DNA of 64,000 nt from Ilex aquifolium. Lineage: Eukaryota > Streptophyta > Magnoliopsida > Aquifoliales > Aquifoliaceae. The position numbers and the translations under genes are program-made. The notes under the pieces were generated by a model, which was given only the letters and a program-made list of their open reading frames with translations, ran no database searches and was not told the DNA's origin. The DNA lies in contig OX637403.1 in the NCBI GenBank assembly GCA_951799425.1, forward strand, positions 23,588,811-23,652,810, in the 5' to 3' direction. Shown one piece after another: positions 44,512 to 56,528 of the stretch; position 1 is the first letter of the stretch, and each line of letters opens with the position of its first letter.

Positions 44512-46925
44512 TGTGACGCCCCAATTTTCGGGGGTCCTTTATTCATCGTTGATAACCCATCAACCCGCGGAAGTATCCGTGATTGTCGCACAACCCGACA
44601 CCACGTCAATGGCATACCCTTGACCGGTATAGTAAAAGAAAAATGAAATATATTCACTTTTAATCAGATAACCCATCTGAGGTCTAACGTACCACTATTG
44701 GTAGTCCATTATTGTTCATTTATAACATTTAAAAGAAGGAAAACATAGGCCGAAAACAAGACAAAACAGTTTTAAAATTTGAAGTTTTTGAAGAGTGTAC
44801 CGGTACTGAGTACCGGTACTGTTTTCTCACTGGTTTCGGGTGTACCGGTACACTTTTCCGAGAGTACCGGTACGCTTTGCCTTTGGGACAGTAGCGTACC
44901 GGTACACTGTACCGGTACTCTCTGCCCAGTTTTGCCCATTTCACCTGTTTTTCATTTCCAATCCATTCCAAACCTTACCAAACTCATCCAACACATGCAT
45001 AATGAAGATTTTCATAATATACAAGGTTAATAGCAACTCTATTACATTTAATTCCATAATTTTACATGCCAAAAACTAAGTTTTCATAAATGTTTTACAA
45101 AAACTCAAACAAAGTCACATTCCGGCTTTCTTCTTCCACGGGGCTCGAATTGGGAGCCATCCAACAGCGCATTCCGCACCTGAAATGTTTTTCCCACGAA
45201 GGGTAAGCCATGCTCAATAGGGTATCTCCTAAAGAGGTTACTCCTCAACCTATATGCATATGAAATGTTCACATGCCAACAAACCAACAATTCTCAACAT
45301 TTCAATTTAGAATATGCATTCCATGTTGGAATCTACCACGCCATGCCATGAAATGAGATGAGACTCACTCACGCACATCATCCTGAGCCTTCCCGGCTCC
45401 TCAACACATGCAGGTGTCAATGTGTATGAATCCGTCATTTATTTTGCACATCAAATGACATTCCAATATAGGGTCTTTATAGGGGTGGATGTTCATGGGC
45501 TCACATCAAGGGTCACCCTACCCACACGGAATTGACGGACTTCCACCGAGGGTTCCGCATACACCCACACACTTTATGGGCCGAGCCAAGGGAGTGCGTA
45601 TCCCAATCACCGGGTCTTGCACCCGAGGGATCTTTTAGCCCTTTTTGCTACCCCAACCCTATCAACCATGCAAACCGTGCGACTCGGCTAGGTTTTCAAC
45701 TAAGCTTACACGAGTCCACCCATCATCCACCAAGTGTGGTGTTGACTTCAACCATGCACACACACCCCCACATATGTGATGTTCCCGTACATAATGCAAT
45801 GTAATGCCTCATTGCAGCAATAACACAATGTTCAATATGCTATGAATGACATATGAACATTTTTCAACACATTTCACGTACTCCATGGCAAAATTATATC
45901 ATAAGCATATAATTCCCATAATACAACTTCCAAACATGTTATCACACAATCATGCTATCAACACTTTAAATTTTCAAGGCACATATATAAACAAATAACA
46001 TGCCCACAATTTCATGTAACACAAGAATCACATTGGGCTATTCTCACATACCCAATTCTAGAAATCATAACTAGAAATTTCTAATTATCAATCCAAGTTA
46101 GGATTTATCTTTACCCATTTCAATACCCATTTTACCCAATTTACAACAATAGGCAAGTGATACATATAATCTATCAACCTACCCATTTCACAAAACATAC
46201 AAGGCTTGGAATAAACCTTTGTAGGAGGGAACCCTACCTCCTCTTGAAGCGTAGAGAACAACCATAGGAAGCCTCCAAGATCCGATTCTAGCCCAAAGCC
46301 CTAGCTTCCAAAAATCCCGTCCTTGGAATTTCGCCCAAACCCGACCTCCTTGGTATGGTTTTGTAGCCCTTGTAGAGGAGAACAACTTTCCCTCTTGGCT
46401 CGAGTTGATTTGAGCTCTCAATCTCCGTAGATCGTAGAGAGAAGGTGTGAAGAACTTAGCTCTTTCCCTCTCTTCTTTCTCACGTTGAACGGCTGAAGCA
46501 AAATGGAGAGAAATCTGATTTTCTCCCCTATTTATATCCTTTAAATACTTGGTCCACAATGCGCCACACGTCCCTTCTTTCCCAGGTCCGTTTTAGCCCC
46601 GAAACGATTAAATTTCGCTCCGGTTCGAGTTCAAAATATTTTTATTTTAACTTGCCATCATTTATTTCTCAAAATTTAAAATTTTATTCAGAAATTCATT
46701 TTTGGGTTTCCCGAGGCCCGACCGCCTCATAAAACGTGAAAAATCCGACTAACTCAGAATTCAACGAAATTTTACAGGGTAACTAGATTTCGCGAGACAA
46801 ATCCAACGATGAGGTCCGTTTCATCATTCGAGTTCTAAAAAAAATCAGGTTCGCAACCTGTACTGTAGTGGCAAATTACCATTTTGCCCTTTTTCACAAA
46901 AGTTCAAATTTACCCGGGTTTTACA
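44512..46925 (+). mobile_element. Solo LTR of a Ty3 chromovirus-type element, 2414 bp
   Basis: It begins TGTGACGCCCCAATTTTC and ends ACCCGGGTTTTACA. The flanks AATGT (44507-44511) and AATTT (46926-46930) are a one-mismatch 5-bp duplication. It is homologous to the inverse complement of 61477-63670 over long stretches, for example the TTCCGCACCTGAAATGTTTT region near 45172. No gag-pol is present, so it is a solo LTR left by recombination. It sits in the intron after the ORC1 Walker A exon. Confidence 0.8.
44797..44918. repeat. Array of six GTACCGGTAC palindromes
   Basis: Perfect 10-bp palindromes start at 44797, 44810, 44842, 44864, 44896 and 44909, with unequal spacing and mostly unrelated spacers. 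They lie about 285-407 bp from the TGTGACG end of the solo LTR. Confidence 0.92.
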
Positions 46926-49705
46926 AATTTTACTTATTTGTTTTTCATTATCTCCGCCAAATTGCATACAATGAGTGTACTTGCAGTAATGAAGAGTCTA
47001 AGGTCTAAGGTTGATGCAGGAAGTATTAACCCTTACTGCTTTGTGGAGATGAATGGTCTGAAATTGGCATCACCGGAGAACATTTAAAGGGTAAGGAGTC
47101 ACAATTAATGTGGTCTATGTCATGATTTTTGAAAGCGTGTACTCATTTTCCCATCTATCTTTACATCCATTATTAGGTTATTTATGAAGTTTTAAGTAGA
47201 CACATGGTTAGTTGGAAAAAGGCTCTCCACTTACTGAATGAGTGTTTTTCAAATAGAAGCAAAACTGACAGGGAGGACAACCGGCCTTGTATTCTGCTCA
47301 TTGATGAACTTGATCTTCTTATAACTCAAAATCAATCGGTAAATTAGGCATTTTACTAAGAAATAGTATCAGTAGTCAAAATCATTATCAAATTTCCAAA
47401 ATTAAAGTGTTATTTATCAACAACCCCTTCTTTATTAGGTTTTGTATAACATTCTTGATTGGCCTATTCCAAATTGATTGTAATAGGTAGGAATTTATTC
47501 TTGTAACATCTTCTTCCAAGCAAAATAATGACTTGTATGAATTTGAACTTAATTTTTTATGAAATTAATTTAGGGCATACACAGGCTGTGCTTTGGTCCC
47601 TATAATTATCAGCAACTTCAAGAAATCATTTCAAGTCGTCTAAAAGGAATTGATGATTTTGAAAAACAAGCTATAGAATTTGCTTCAAGAAAGGTTGGTT
47701 ATCATGCTATTTCCGATATGCTTGATTTTACTTTTAACACGCATCTGCTGAGATAGATAACTAATGGATTCTCCTTCTCAGTTGGTTTTTGAGTTTTGAT
47801 CGCCCTCCTAGCATTTTTAATATCATATCAGATGGCAGCTATTTCAGGAGATGCACGTTGTGCACTGGAGATATGTAAGCATGCCGCTGAACTCACAGAT
47901 TATCATAATAAGAATTCAAATCCCAATTTTGCTCCTGCAAGTAGAGATACTTTGACTACCTCTGTATTCCACGTTGCAATAAGAAAGGATAATGGACATA
48001 TCACTCTAGAGTCATAATGTTGGACTTACCTTCGTGACAATTACCAGGTTATATCTGAAGATTCCCCTGACACCGTGCAAGACATTATCAACAAGTCAAA
48101 TATGTATGGTGCAACAACAGTCTAGATACGTAGAAATGAGCTCTAGGTCACCCGGTGTAACAGCCAGCTAATCTGTATTGGTGGATGCCTTCGACACTTC
48201 TACAATACTACTGGCATAGCAGAAATGGATCCATCTGGGATAAATCAGTGCAAGACTTTCTAGGATGATTCAATAGAATGACTTTAATTCATTTCCCAAA
48301 ACTTCAAAATAGAGAGATCAAGAATTCACCATTTCTTAGATACATGGATTTAATTTATACTGCGGGTTATAGAACTCCTTCGCCCGAAAATGTTTTAAAC
48401 ATGGTTTATCTCATTGTGCATGTTATGAGAAAATAGCTTTATACGCCCATTGCGTGTCAACATTGTTGTTCTCTGTAGTTTATTCTAACTTCTCTGGTTC
48501 TTTAATTGGGGGACATCATATTATTACACAAGTATCTAGCTGCCGACATAATGAGATTATAGAACTACCACCTAAATACTGTCTTGGGCTATGGAGGACC
48601 TGCTATGCTGATAATTACAAGAGAATCTGCCAATTGGCAACCTAATAGATGATGTTGCTGCCTGAGATAAATATTTATGGAAATTAATGGGAGGATAGAT
48701 TAAAAAGGAATATGCCTAGCCACCTACAATGTGCTATATATTTCCTTGTAACACTCAATCTGTAGAGATGTAATATTTTCATAACCTTTCAACAATGATT
48801 TTAATTTTAATCTGGAAGTATGCCGTATTCTTGCATGTATGTTTCCTTATTCATCCGAATTTTCACATGGTTTATTCTTCACCTGCCGAATATGCAATAT
48901 TTGGTCTGATGAAACATTGGTGTCATCATTAATGTCCAGAATTAGAATTCATTTCAGCAAGAACTATTTTTTGCTTGTTCTAGAAGATGTTTCTGCTAAT
49001 CTAATTGTGCTACGTTGGCTGCTTTCTAGGAAAAGCTCTTGTTGGCATGGTAGAGGTTGAAACTGCCATACATGAGATGTTCCAGGCTCCTCATATTCAA
49101 ATGAGTCAAAAATAAACTGAATGAGATTTCTTATACACTGTTTCCCTCTATTTTTTCCTTCTCAATGAACATTATAGTCCTTGCCAGCCAAATGCCAATT
49201 GTCTTCTGGTGGAACCTATTCGTAAACTAGTCCGTCAAAATAACAACTAGAACAAAAGAATAAAGAACAAAAAAGCTACTTTGTGTGGTAGATTTTGAAT
49301 GAGAAATATCCTATTCACGCTATTAAGTGATACTGAAAATGCCCAGGTCAAAAATTCAGAGGCCAGATCAATTTTCACTGCATGGTTTTTGTGCTACTTT
49401 AAAGCATATAGCATCGATACCTATGTAGGTTTTAGTTACATTGTTTGAGCACTTCCGTTTTTTAGAAAAAGATATACGGTTCGGTTATGAGCTTTGATCT
49501 TTCTATGACGACTGTCAGAGTCTTACTTTTCATGAATTTCTTAAATACATTTCTTTTTCTTTTCAGGTTATGAGAAGTTGCTCCAAACTGAGTAAAATCT
49601 TCTTGGCAGCCATGGTGCATGAGCTTTATAAAACAGGAATGGCCGAAACTACATTTGAAAAGGCCAACTTTCTAAGCTTTCCCCACAACCTCTGCAATCA
49701 CAAAA

Positions 49706-50084
49706 TGTTGTGAAATCAAACGACGAAAATAAAGTGAAATTAATGAAAAAGAACGATAAGAATGCAATCTAAACAATCACACAACATAGAATTTACGTGG
49801 TTCGACAATTTTCCTACATCCACGAAACTGCAGGGATTTCACCATTCTCAAGAACGAAGAATACAGAGAGAGTGTGGTGGCTGTACAGTATCAATCAACC
49901 CTAACCACCAAAACAGGCCCAAAAACCATGTAGAATCCGGCTTGGGCCTATCGGCTCCAGCCTTCGCTCCACGGACTAAGCCTCATAAAAAATCTCATTA
50001 AAGAAACACAACGTTATTTTAGGTCGGGTCATCATCCGGATCAACACACAAACTAGACTCCACAGAAGAAAACCCAACACAACA
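49706..50084. repeat. LTR-like insertion in the ORC1 pseudogene (tentative)
   Basis: It begins TGTTGTGAAATC and ends CCCAACACAACA, with the 7-bp termini perfectly inverted as in many LTRs. It contains TTTACGTGGTTCGAC, a phrase I associate with plant LTRs. No 5-bp duplication was seen, so it may be a decayed solo LTR or a partial copy. Confidence 0.4.
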
Positions 50085-51839
50085 GTATGGTGATATTGCA
50101 TTGCCGTTACATGGAGCTCATCACTCCTGAGTAGGACACTTGTTTGAGCCACATAACCAATCACTAATGACTAAACATGCAATCAATGTATAACTTGGAT
50201 TTCTCTTTTTATCAATATTTGTTTCGGGCCACAATGTGTATACAGGGTTGACTTGACCCCAAAATCTTTGCATTAAGTGCATGTTAATTGTGTGCCTAAA
50301 TGCCAGAGGCATGGTTGGATGCTAGAAGCCCGCACCTTAAGTCTGTTATGTTCCCTGATAGAGACTAGAGAGCATGGATTGAAGTCATTTAAGAAAATTG
50401 CTCATTATTGTTGAAGCACCACTAAGTGGAAATTGGACCATATTTTTATCTTGCAAAATATTTCTGTCATTAATTTCTTTTGTTCCAAGGTTGCATAAAG
50501 CATTCTAGCAGTTTGCAATATATGATATCAAAAGGGCTTTTGAATACTTGTCTGAATGTTTGATTAAAAAATAAAGGACTTGCTTGCATATGTATTGAAA
50601 GATGCTTATCTAAATGCAGTTCGCAACGACTGTCTCATGCCTCTGTGTAAGCAATAGAAAAACATTTCCTGGATGGGACACACTTCTGAAAGTTGGGTAA
50701 GCCACATTCTCCTGTTTACTTCACACCTTACACTAGCTGAATTATAGTTCATCTTCCCAGATCTGACGTTGTTGTGAAAGGGTGTTTACAAGGGGTCTAA
50801 GTAAGCTAGTGTATGAGCTTGACTTACATGTTCCATTTCAGGATCTAGACTAAAAATATCCAATTTGGCATCTCAAGCTCTATGTTGGCCCTTTGGTAGC
50901 ACTAGCTATTGAAACTGCAAAGAAATTTCCTTTGGTAGCCCTAGCCAGTTTACTTGCAAGGAAAAATTCATTCTTTATGCTATTTATGACAGTGTATGAC
51001 AAGTATATTCTTGTATTTCACGACACTTAAAATGAAGCTCTGCTTACTTTTGTGTGCATCTGTATGTGTTTGTTGATCCTATTTCCTAGATGGATTCCTG
51101 GTTGCAGTATGGCTGTAGAAGGGCAATCACAATCACAATCAGAAATTAGCTGGTTGCATATTTTTCACCAATGTGGGTTTTGAACAGATTGGGTAATGGC
51201 ACTTAAATTACTTTGTCAGATTGATTACTTCTAAACCCAATCAAGTGATGATGAACGATGCCGTCTCTCATTCCTTGATAATCTCTCTCGACTCTCTCAT
51301 TTTAAATATGAGCTGCAGGACAATCTTGCATTCGTTATCTCTGTTACAAAGTACTTTTTAGCATTTTTGGGGAATAGATGGTAATTAGTTCTTGTATGAA
51401 CTATCCCGGCGCACGTGTTATTTTATTTGTTGTGTGTTTTTTAAGTAGTGTGTTTGTTTGTGGATTTTGATTATTTCTTTGTACTAAGAGGTTTGATCCA
51501 ACCTAACCTAACCCGTTGTGACAAAACTCGTTATAATCCGCTTCCTGGGTTTAAATGAATTTGAATTGGATTAACCCGACCGGTTACTGACCTTTATAGA
51601 CCCGCCTAACTTGTCTCTTTGTCAATTGCTAAGTATGGAATTGAAAATCAGAACAATTAGGAGCTTATTTAGCACAAATGGATTGGATCTTTTCCATTTT
51701 CTGAAACAAGAAATCTCTAACTCCTTTTTATTTGGTTTTTTCCTTGGTGGGCAACTGTAAGCTTGGTGAATGCAGAATCATTCAATGTGAGGCAGGAGCT
51801 AGGCATAGGTTACAGAAGTTGCAACTCAACTTTCCAAGG

Positions 51840-52929
51840 TATGTGTCCTTTGTTGAGACCCACCACAATATAGTTATTCCTCTTGGCATGGCTGTCTAGT
51901 TCTCTTCACGTAATTATCTTATCATAAAACGTGCTCCCAACTTTTGCATAAACTTGCATCTTGCATTTGAAGGTCTGAGGAAGATCACAAAAGTTCATCC
52001 CCATCTTGAATCATTGACCTAAATGTATGACTTTAACGCATTTTTTTACTGGAGAAATTATTTTGATCAACAATGTGATTGCAAGATCAAGGTTGTCAAT
52101 TAGTGTATCAAAACGCGTATCTTTTTTAAATATGTGTCATGAACGCTCAATTTAAATTTATATACATATGCATACCTAAAAATATGTAAATATATACTGT
52201 CCCAAGTGAATACAAATATCATTTCAACTAACATATCAATATTAAAAGAGAGAATTTTTTGTTGTTACAACAGATCGAAATATAGCTACGGAGAAAAAGA
52301 ATAAAATGTAGGCAAAACAAAAAAGGGTTGCAAAAGAAGAACATAATTGAGAGTTCCGTTTGTTTGAGATAAAACCAAAAAAAAAAAAAAAAAATACCAT
52401 ATAGGAAACGTCATTCACAGTTCAAGGTAAAAAAAATGGCAACATACCACTGACATTGATCAATGAGTTTTGTCGGTGGGTGACTAGCTAAAGCTAAGAA
52501 TGCTATATTTTCTTGAATCAGGTCAAAGAAATTCTTAAGTGATCTTGTCTTTAGACTAGAAATCACTTGAACACAAGGACTCTCAGTCTCTTAATCCCAA
52601 GTCACTCCTTGTGTTCCTAGAATTTTTTGTGAATGGATAATTTTCAATTTACAGAGTTTCTAGTGTTTTTTTCATTGGACCTCTTAAGTCATGTCCCTTT
52701 AGCACTCTTTCCTTGAGTCATGTCTCTTCATTTACACATTTTCCTTGAGTCATGTCCCTTCAGTTTCCTTGAGTCATGTCCCTTGTAGATACCTAAATAT
52801 CCCTTCAACAGCCTACTAGTGCTCTGGGCGGACCTAGATTGGCTTGAAAGCGACCAACCAATCCAAGTGCATAGCAAATGGCATGCCATATTAATTTCAT
52901 CGCATACTTCCAATCCAACATACGAAATA
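51840..52929. other. No gene recognised
   Basis: This is sequence beyond the last recognisable ORC1 exon. A few diverged copies of a ccttgagtcatgtccctt word lie at 52685-52785. The last 9 bases are the left target duplication of the following MITE. Confidence 0.45.
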
Positions 52930-53086
52930 GAGTAATACTAGATAGACTTAAAAATTAGACTTGATAATCTCAACCATTGAATAGATAGTGGGTCCCAATA
53001 AATGCTGGGACCCACAATAAAATAAATGATTGTAATTATCAAATCTAGTTTTTAAGTCTACTTTTTAAGTTCATGTAGCATTGCTC
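52930..53086. mobile_element. 157-bp Mutator-type MITE
   Basis: Exact 9-bp duplications TACGAAATA flank it (52921-52929, 53087-53095). Long inverted ends start GAGTAATACTAGATAGACTT and GAGCAATGCTACATGAACTT and continue to TTGATAAT on both sides, so the whole element folds back. The loop holds TGGGTCCCA and TGGGACCCA. A 9-bp duplication with long ends fits Mutator-like elements. Confidence 0.82.
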
Positions 53087-54061
53087 TACGAAATACTTTT
53101 CATTTGCTTTCTACCTTCATCATTCTTGGAGCAAGTGGGCTTGTTAATGTAAAACCCGGAAAAAATTTAAACTTTTTCTGAAAAAGGGCAAAACGGTAAT
53201 TTGTCACCCCAATGCTTATTTGAAATACTCATGCTCTAGACCTCGGATAAGGAAACGGAGTTCGCCGTTGGATTCGTATCGCGAAATCTAGTCACCTTGT
53301 CAAATTTCATCAAATTCCGAGATAGTCAGATTTTTGCACGTCGTTCGAGGCGACTGCGTGGCGAATGTGTAACACCCCAAAACACACCCTGGACGGCATT
53401 ACATTCTAAGACCATTCACAACATGAGAGCACTAATATAATTTCATCAATAAGAAAATTTTCCATTCATCATCCATAAAATTTACAATATCATCCTAAAA
53501 GAATAAGCCAAGCTATGGCATTTACATTTCAAAATGAATTAAAGTAGCACAGCGGAATAAACAAAAGAAACTAGACTACACAATATTCCAAAAGAATGTC
53601 CTAGTCTAGTACAAAAGGAAAGGAGGTCGCTCTATGCGTCCACCTCAGGATCCACACTCCCGTCAAGTGGGATCTCCCAAGTAGCGGGCTCCTCGACCCT
53701 TACGTTCTCCTCAAGCGGGTAATCTGAAAAATGTTAGCGGTAGGGGGTGAGCACGAAGCTCTGTAGAAAAATTCTCTCAAACCCATACAAGGTTTAGAAA
53801 AGCATTTAAAACGGTCAGTCTCATTTTTAACATAACATAGATACATAATTTGAACGAAAGCAGTGACATTTAAAAAGGATCTCAAGTTTATGTATAAACA
53901 TTACTTAAGGAATAAACGAGCACCACATAAAGATAATCATTAATGATCATAAACAATCCCAAACAATTCTTTAGGTAGGTGGCATACTTTAAGGTAACCT
54001 CCACCCCCTTTAGATCATCTCTGATTCTCAAGCATCCTTAAAAGGAACCTCTTGAGAACCC

Positions 54062-54276
54062 GTTCTTTCGGTAGGTGGCATACTTTAGGGCAACCTCCAC
54101 CCCCGTTCTTTCGGTAGGTGGCATACTTTAGAGCAACCTCCACCCCCATTCTTTCGGTAGGTGGCATACTTTAGAGCAACCTCCACCCCCATTCTTCTGG
54201 TAGGTGGCATACTTTAGAGCAACCTCCACCCCCATTCTTCCGGTAGGTGGCATACTTTAGGGCAACCTCCACCTCC
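54062..54276. repeat. 43-bp tandem repeat in LTR, five copies
   Basis: Units start at 54062, 54105, 54148, 54191 and 54234 and contain GGTAGGTGGCATACTTTA and CAACCTCCACCCCC. A lone diverged copy lies at about 53973-54007. The same array is present in the other LTR at 59762-59976. Confidence 0.93.
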
Positions 54277-55057
54277 ATTCATTGATTCTCAAGCATCCTT
54301 ACAAGAAACCTCTTGAGAATGGGTGAGCATTCTTACAAGAAACCTCCCACCAATCACTTCATTATTTTCCAAGCATCCTTACAAGGAACCTCTTGGGAAG
54401 AGATGAGTATTCTTACAAGAAACCTCCCACCAATGTGCATCACAAACAACCCAACCAAGCATATCATTCCAACATTTATTTCAAGTTACAATCATATATC
54501 CAAAATCCCCAAAATATATCATGTAACTATTCCACAACCAACAAAGAAAATACATGAGATCACAATAACATCATTTTTCTATCCAACACAAAACACTACG
54601 GTTTCGAAATTAATAATAGAGAAAGCATTTAAGAAGAAATACATCACTCTCCCAAAAACTAGGGTTTTAAAACTAGAAAAGAGATTTCATGGGTATTAAA
54701 CCCTAACTTTGTTCAAAACATGTAATCTTTGCAAAAAGCCTAAGAGAGGATGATTCCATAACATATACATACCATTGATAGCCAAAACATACATATATAA
54801 ATACCCTAGCTTCAATGTAAGAGAGTGAGAGAAAACCCCTACCTTGATGTTCTTGGAAATCTAGGGCTTGGATCTTGAATCACCCTTAAATTCCTTGTTT
54901 TTCACCTTTGATCTTGTGTTTTTCTCTTCCCCTCTTTCTCTCTAATGTTTTCTAGGGTTTTAAGGTGTGTAATGAAGGCTAAGGGGATGGCAAGAAGTAT
55001 TTATAGTGGGGGAAAAACCGGCTGTTCGCGAACTAAAATTGTCTGATTTTTACAGCG

Positions 55058-55254
55058 GCTACCGGTAGCTGATTTTGGCTACCGGTAGCTCGGGTACACT
55101 AGACACTCGACTACCTGTTGACTACCGGTAGCTCGGACACACTGGACCATTGGCTACCGGTAGCTGATTTTAGCTACCGGTAGCTGATTTTTCTACTTCC
55201 ACTCAGACACATTGGACCATTGGCTACCAGTAGCTGATTTTGGCTACCGGTAGT
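55058..55254. repeat. Array of GCTACCGGTAGC palindromes in LTR
   Basis: Perfect 12-bp palindromes start at 55058, 55078, 55153 and 55173. Near-perfect ones lie at about 55122, 55223 and 55243. Spacers include gattttg and cggacacactggaccattg repeats. The other LTR has the matching array at 60758-60954, with one extra mutation there. Confidence 0.92.
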
Positions 55255-55812
55255 CACTACCCAGATTTTTCTACTTCCACTTCCAGTGCATTTTTGACCC
55301 ATTTAGAGGTCGAATTGGAAAAACTTTCATGAAACACACTTTTGTAGCCCTAGATGTCTACTATCTACTGTAAAAATTTCAGATCCATTAGACTTAAGGA
55401 TAAAAAGTTATGATCGAAATAGTAGACAGTGTCCAAAATCCTTTATACCCAAATTTTCTCTAAAATGTGTTTTAACTCCAAAATACTTCCTAACTTCTAA
55501 TACATCCATATTACCACTCCCAATGTTTTTCGACCTTCCGGATTCAATGGAATCATTATTTTGACCTACAAACTTTTAGAAACTTGTCTAATCACACTTT
55601 CCAAGTTTAAACATCTTCGACACGTAACTTCCCAATCAAATTGTCTCCATAGCATTTATTCCTACGGTTTATTCTTATGTCACTACATATATCTACATCT
55701 TTACAAATATTATTTACTATATATATATATATATCTCTATAAATATATAATGAAAAATTCGGGGTGTTACAATCCACCCCCCTTAAAGAAAGTTTCGTCC
55801 TCGAAACTTACC

Positions 55813-56399
55813 TCAAGTAGCGAACAAATATGGATATTTCTCCCGCATTTCTTGCTTCGGTTCCCATGTAGCTTCTTCCACTCCATGGTGTTGCCACAAA
55901 ACCTTCACTAGTCGGATGACTTTGTTGCGTAGCACCTTCTCCTTTGTATGTAGAATCTTCACCCGTTGTTCCTTAGATATTGCTCCATCTTGAACTTCAA
56001 TGTCCCCCAAATCTATGATGTGCGTAGTATCAGTCTGACACTTTCTCAAGATCGACACATGAAATACGTCGTATACTCCGGATAGCTGTGCTGGTAGTCG
56101 AAGTTGATACGCCGCATTGCCTACCGCTTTGATCACTTCAAACGATCCGATTTATCTTGGCGCTAACTTCTCCTTCTTGCCGAATAGAAACACGCCCTTC
56201 TTGTGTGAAACCTTGGGAAACATGTAATCTCCCGCTTTGAATTCCAAGGATCTTCGTATATGGTCCGCATAGCTCTTCTATCTACTTTGCGCCGAGCGTA
56301 GCCTCTCTTGGATGAGTTGAATCTTCTCCATAGTTTCCCCATTTTAGTCCTTACTCCGTTAGTTCGCTGCGCACTCTGATATAAATGACAATCCACCAA
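55813..56399 (-). pseudogene. Ty3 integrase C-terminus with chromodomain, truncated
   Basis: The minus strand reads from about 56399 through REITCFPRFHT and GSFEVIKAVGNAAYQLRLPA, then GVYDVFHVSILRKC. It ends in a chromodomain-like block, KEKVLRNKVIRLVKVLWQHH and GVEEATWEPKQEMREKYPYL. The stop lies at 55813-55815, just inside the 3' LTR. A frameshift separates the two halves near 56150. The catalytic core upstream is absent. In intact chromoviruses the chromodomain steers integration to heterochromatin. Confidence 0.85.
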
Positions 56400-56528
56400 A
56401 GGTTACAGTTGAAACCTAACCAGACTTGTCCTCCCATTTTAGCTTCCAAATCCATATACAATAATTTAAGAAAATTAACATAATATCATCGAAAATACCA
56501 TTTTATTGGTCAATACCAATCGTTAGAA

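Larger units (their letters stand above)
43633..51839 (+). pseudogene. ORC1: ORC1 (origin recognition complex subunit 1), decayed multi-exon copy
   Basis: Exon by exon: second half of BAH (43633-43782, MESLRRHCSVKNPKEFAKES); acidic linker (43869-44003); about 44054-44241 with LQKIGTKKIPEHVRSHKQTE; Walker A exon 44317-44416 (LYIHGVPGTGK); 46968-47090 (MSVLAVMKSLRSKVDAGSIN); Walker B exon 47177-47338 (PCILLIDELDLL); 47440-47481; 47574-47694 (RLCFGPYNYQQLQEIISSRL); 47830-47960; 49029-49107; 49567-49666; 50619-50690; 51775-51839 (QKLQLNFP). Defects: a TAA stop at 47085-47087 in SPENI, an acceptor reading CAT instead of CAG before 46968, loss of the sensor-1 exon after DWPIPN, no N-terminal half, and no final exon. 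Intact ORC1 is an AAA+ ATPase that marks replication origins. Retained introns show this was a genomic duplicate, not a processed copy. Confidence 0.9.
53368..55771 (-). repeat. 3' LTR of the young Ty3 element
   Basis: 2404 bp with 11-bp inverted termini TGTAACACCCC/GGGGTGTTACA. It contains a 43-bp tandem repeat and a GCTACCGGTAGC palindrome array. The long open frame at 54313-54699 (antisense to the element) is also present in the other LTR and has no recognisable domain. Confidence 0.95.

Noticed and set aside
54062..54276. Regular repeats resembling a CRISPR array
   Set aside because: The 43-bp units are contiguous without unique spacers, are plant LTR sequence and recur in the second LTR.
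54313..54699. 128-aa open frame as a gene (also at 60013-60399)
   Set aside because: It lies inside both LTRs, antisense to the element, has a low-complexity Thr/Ile/Pro composition and no domain.
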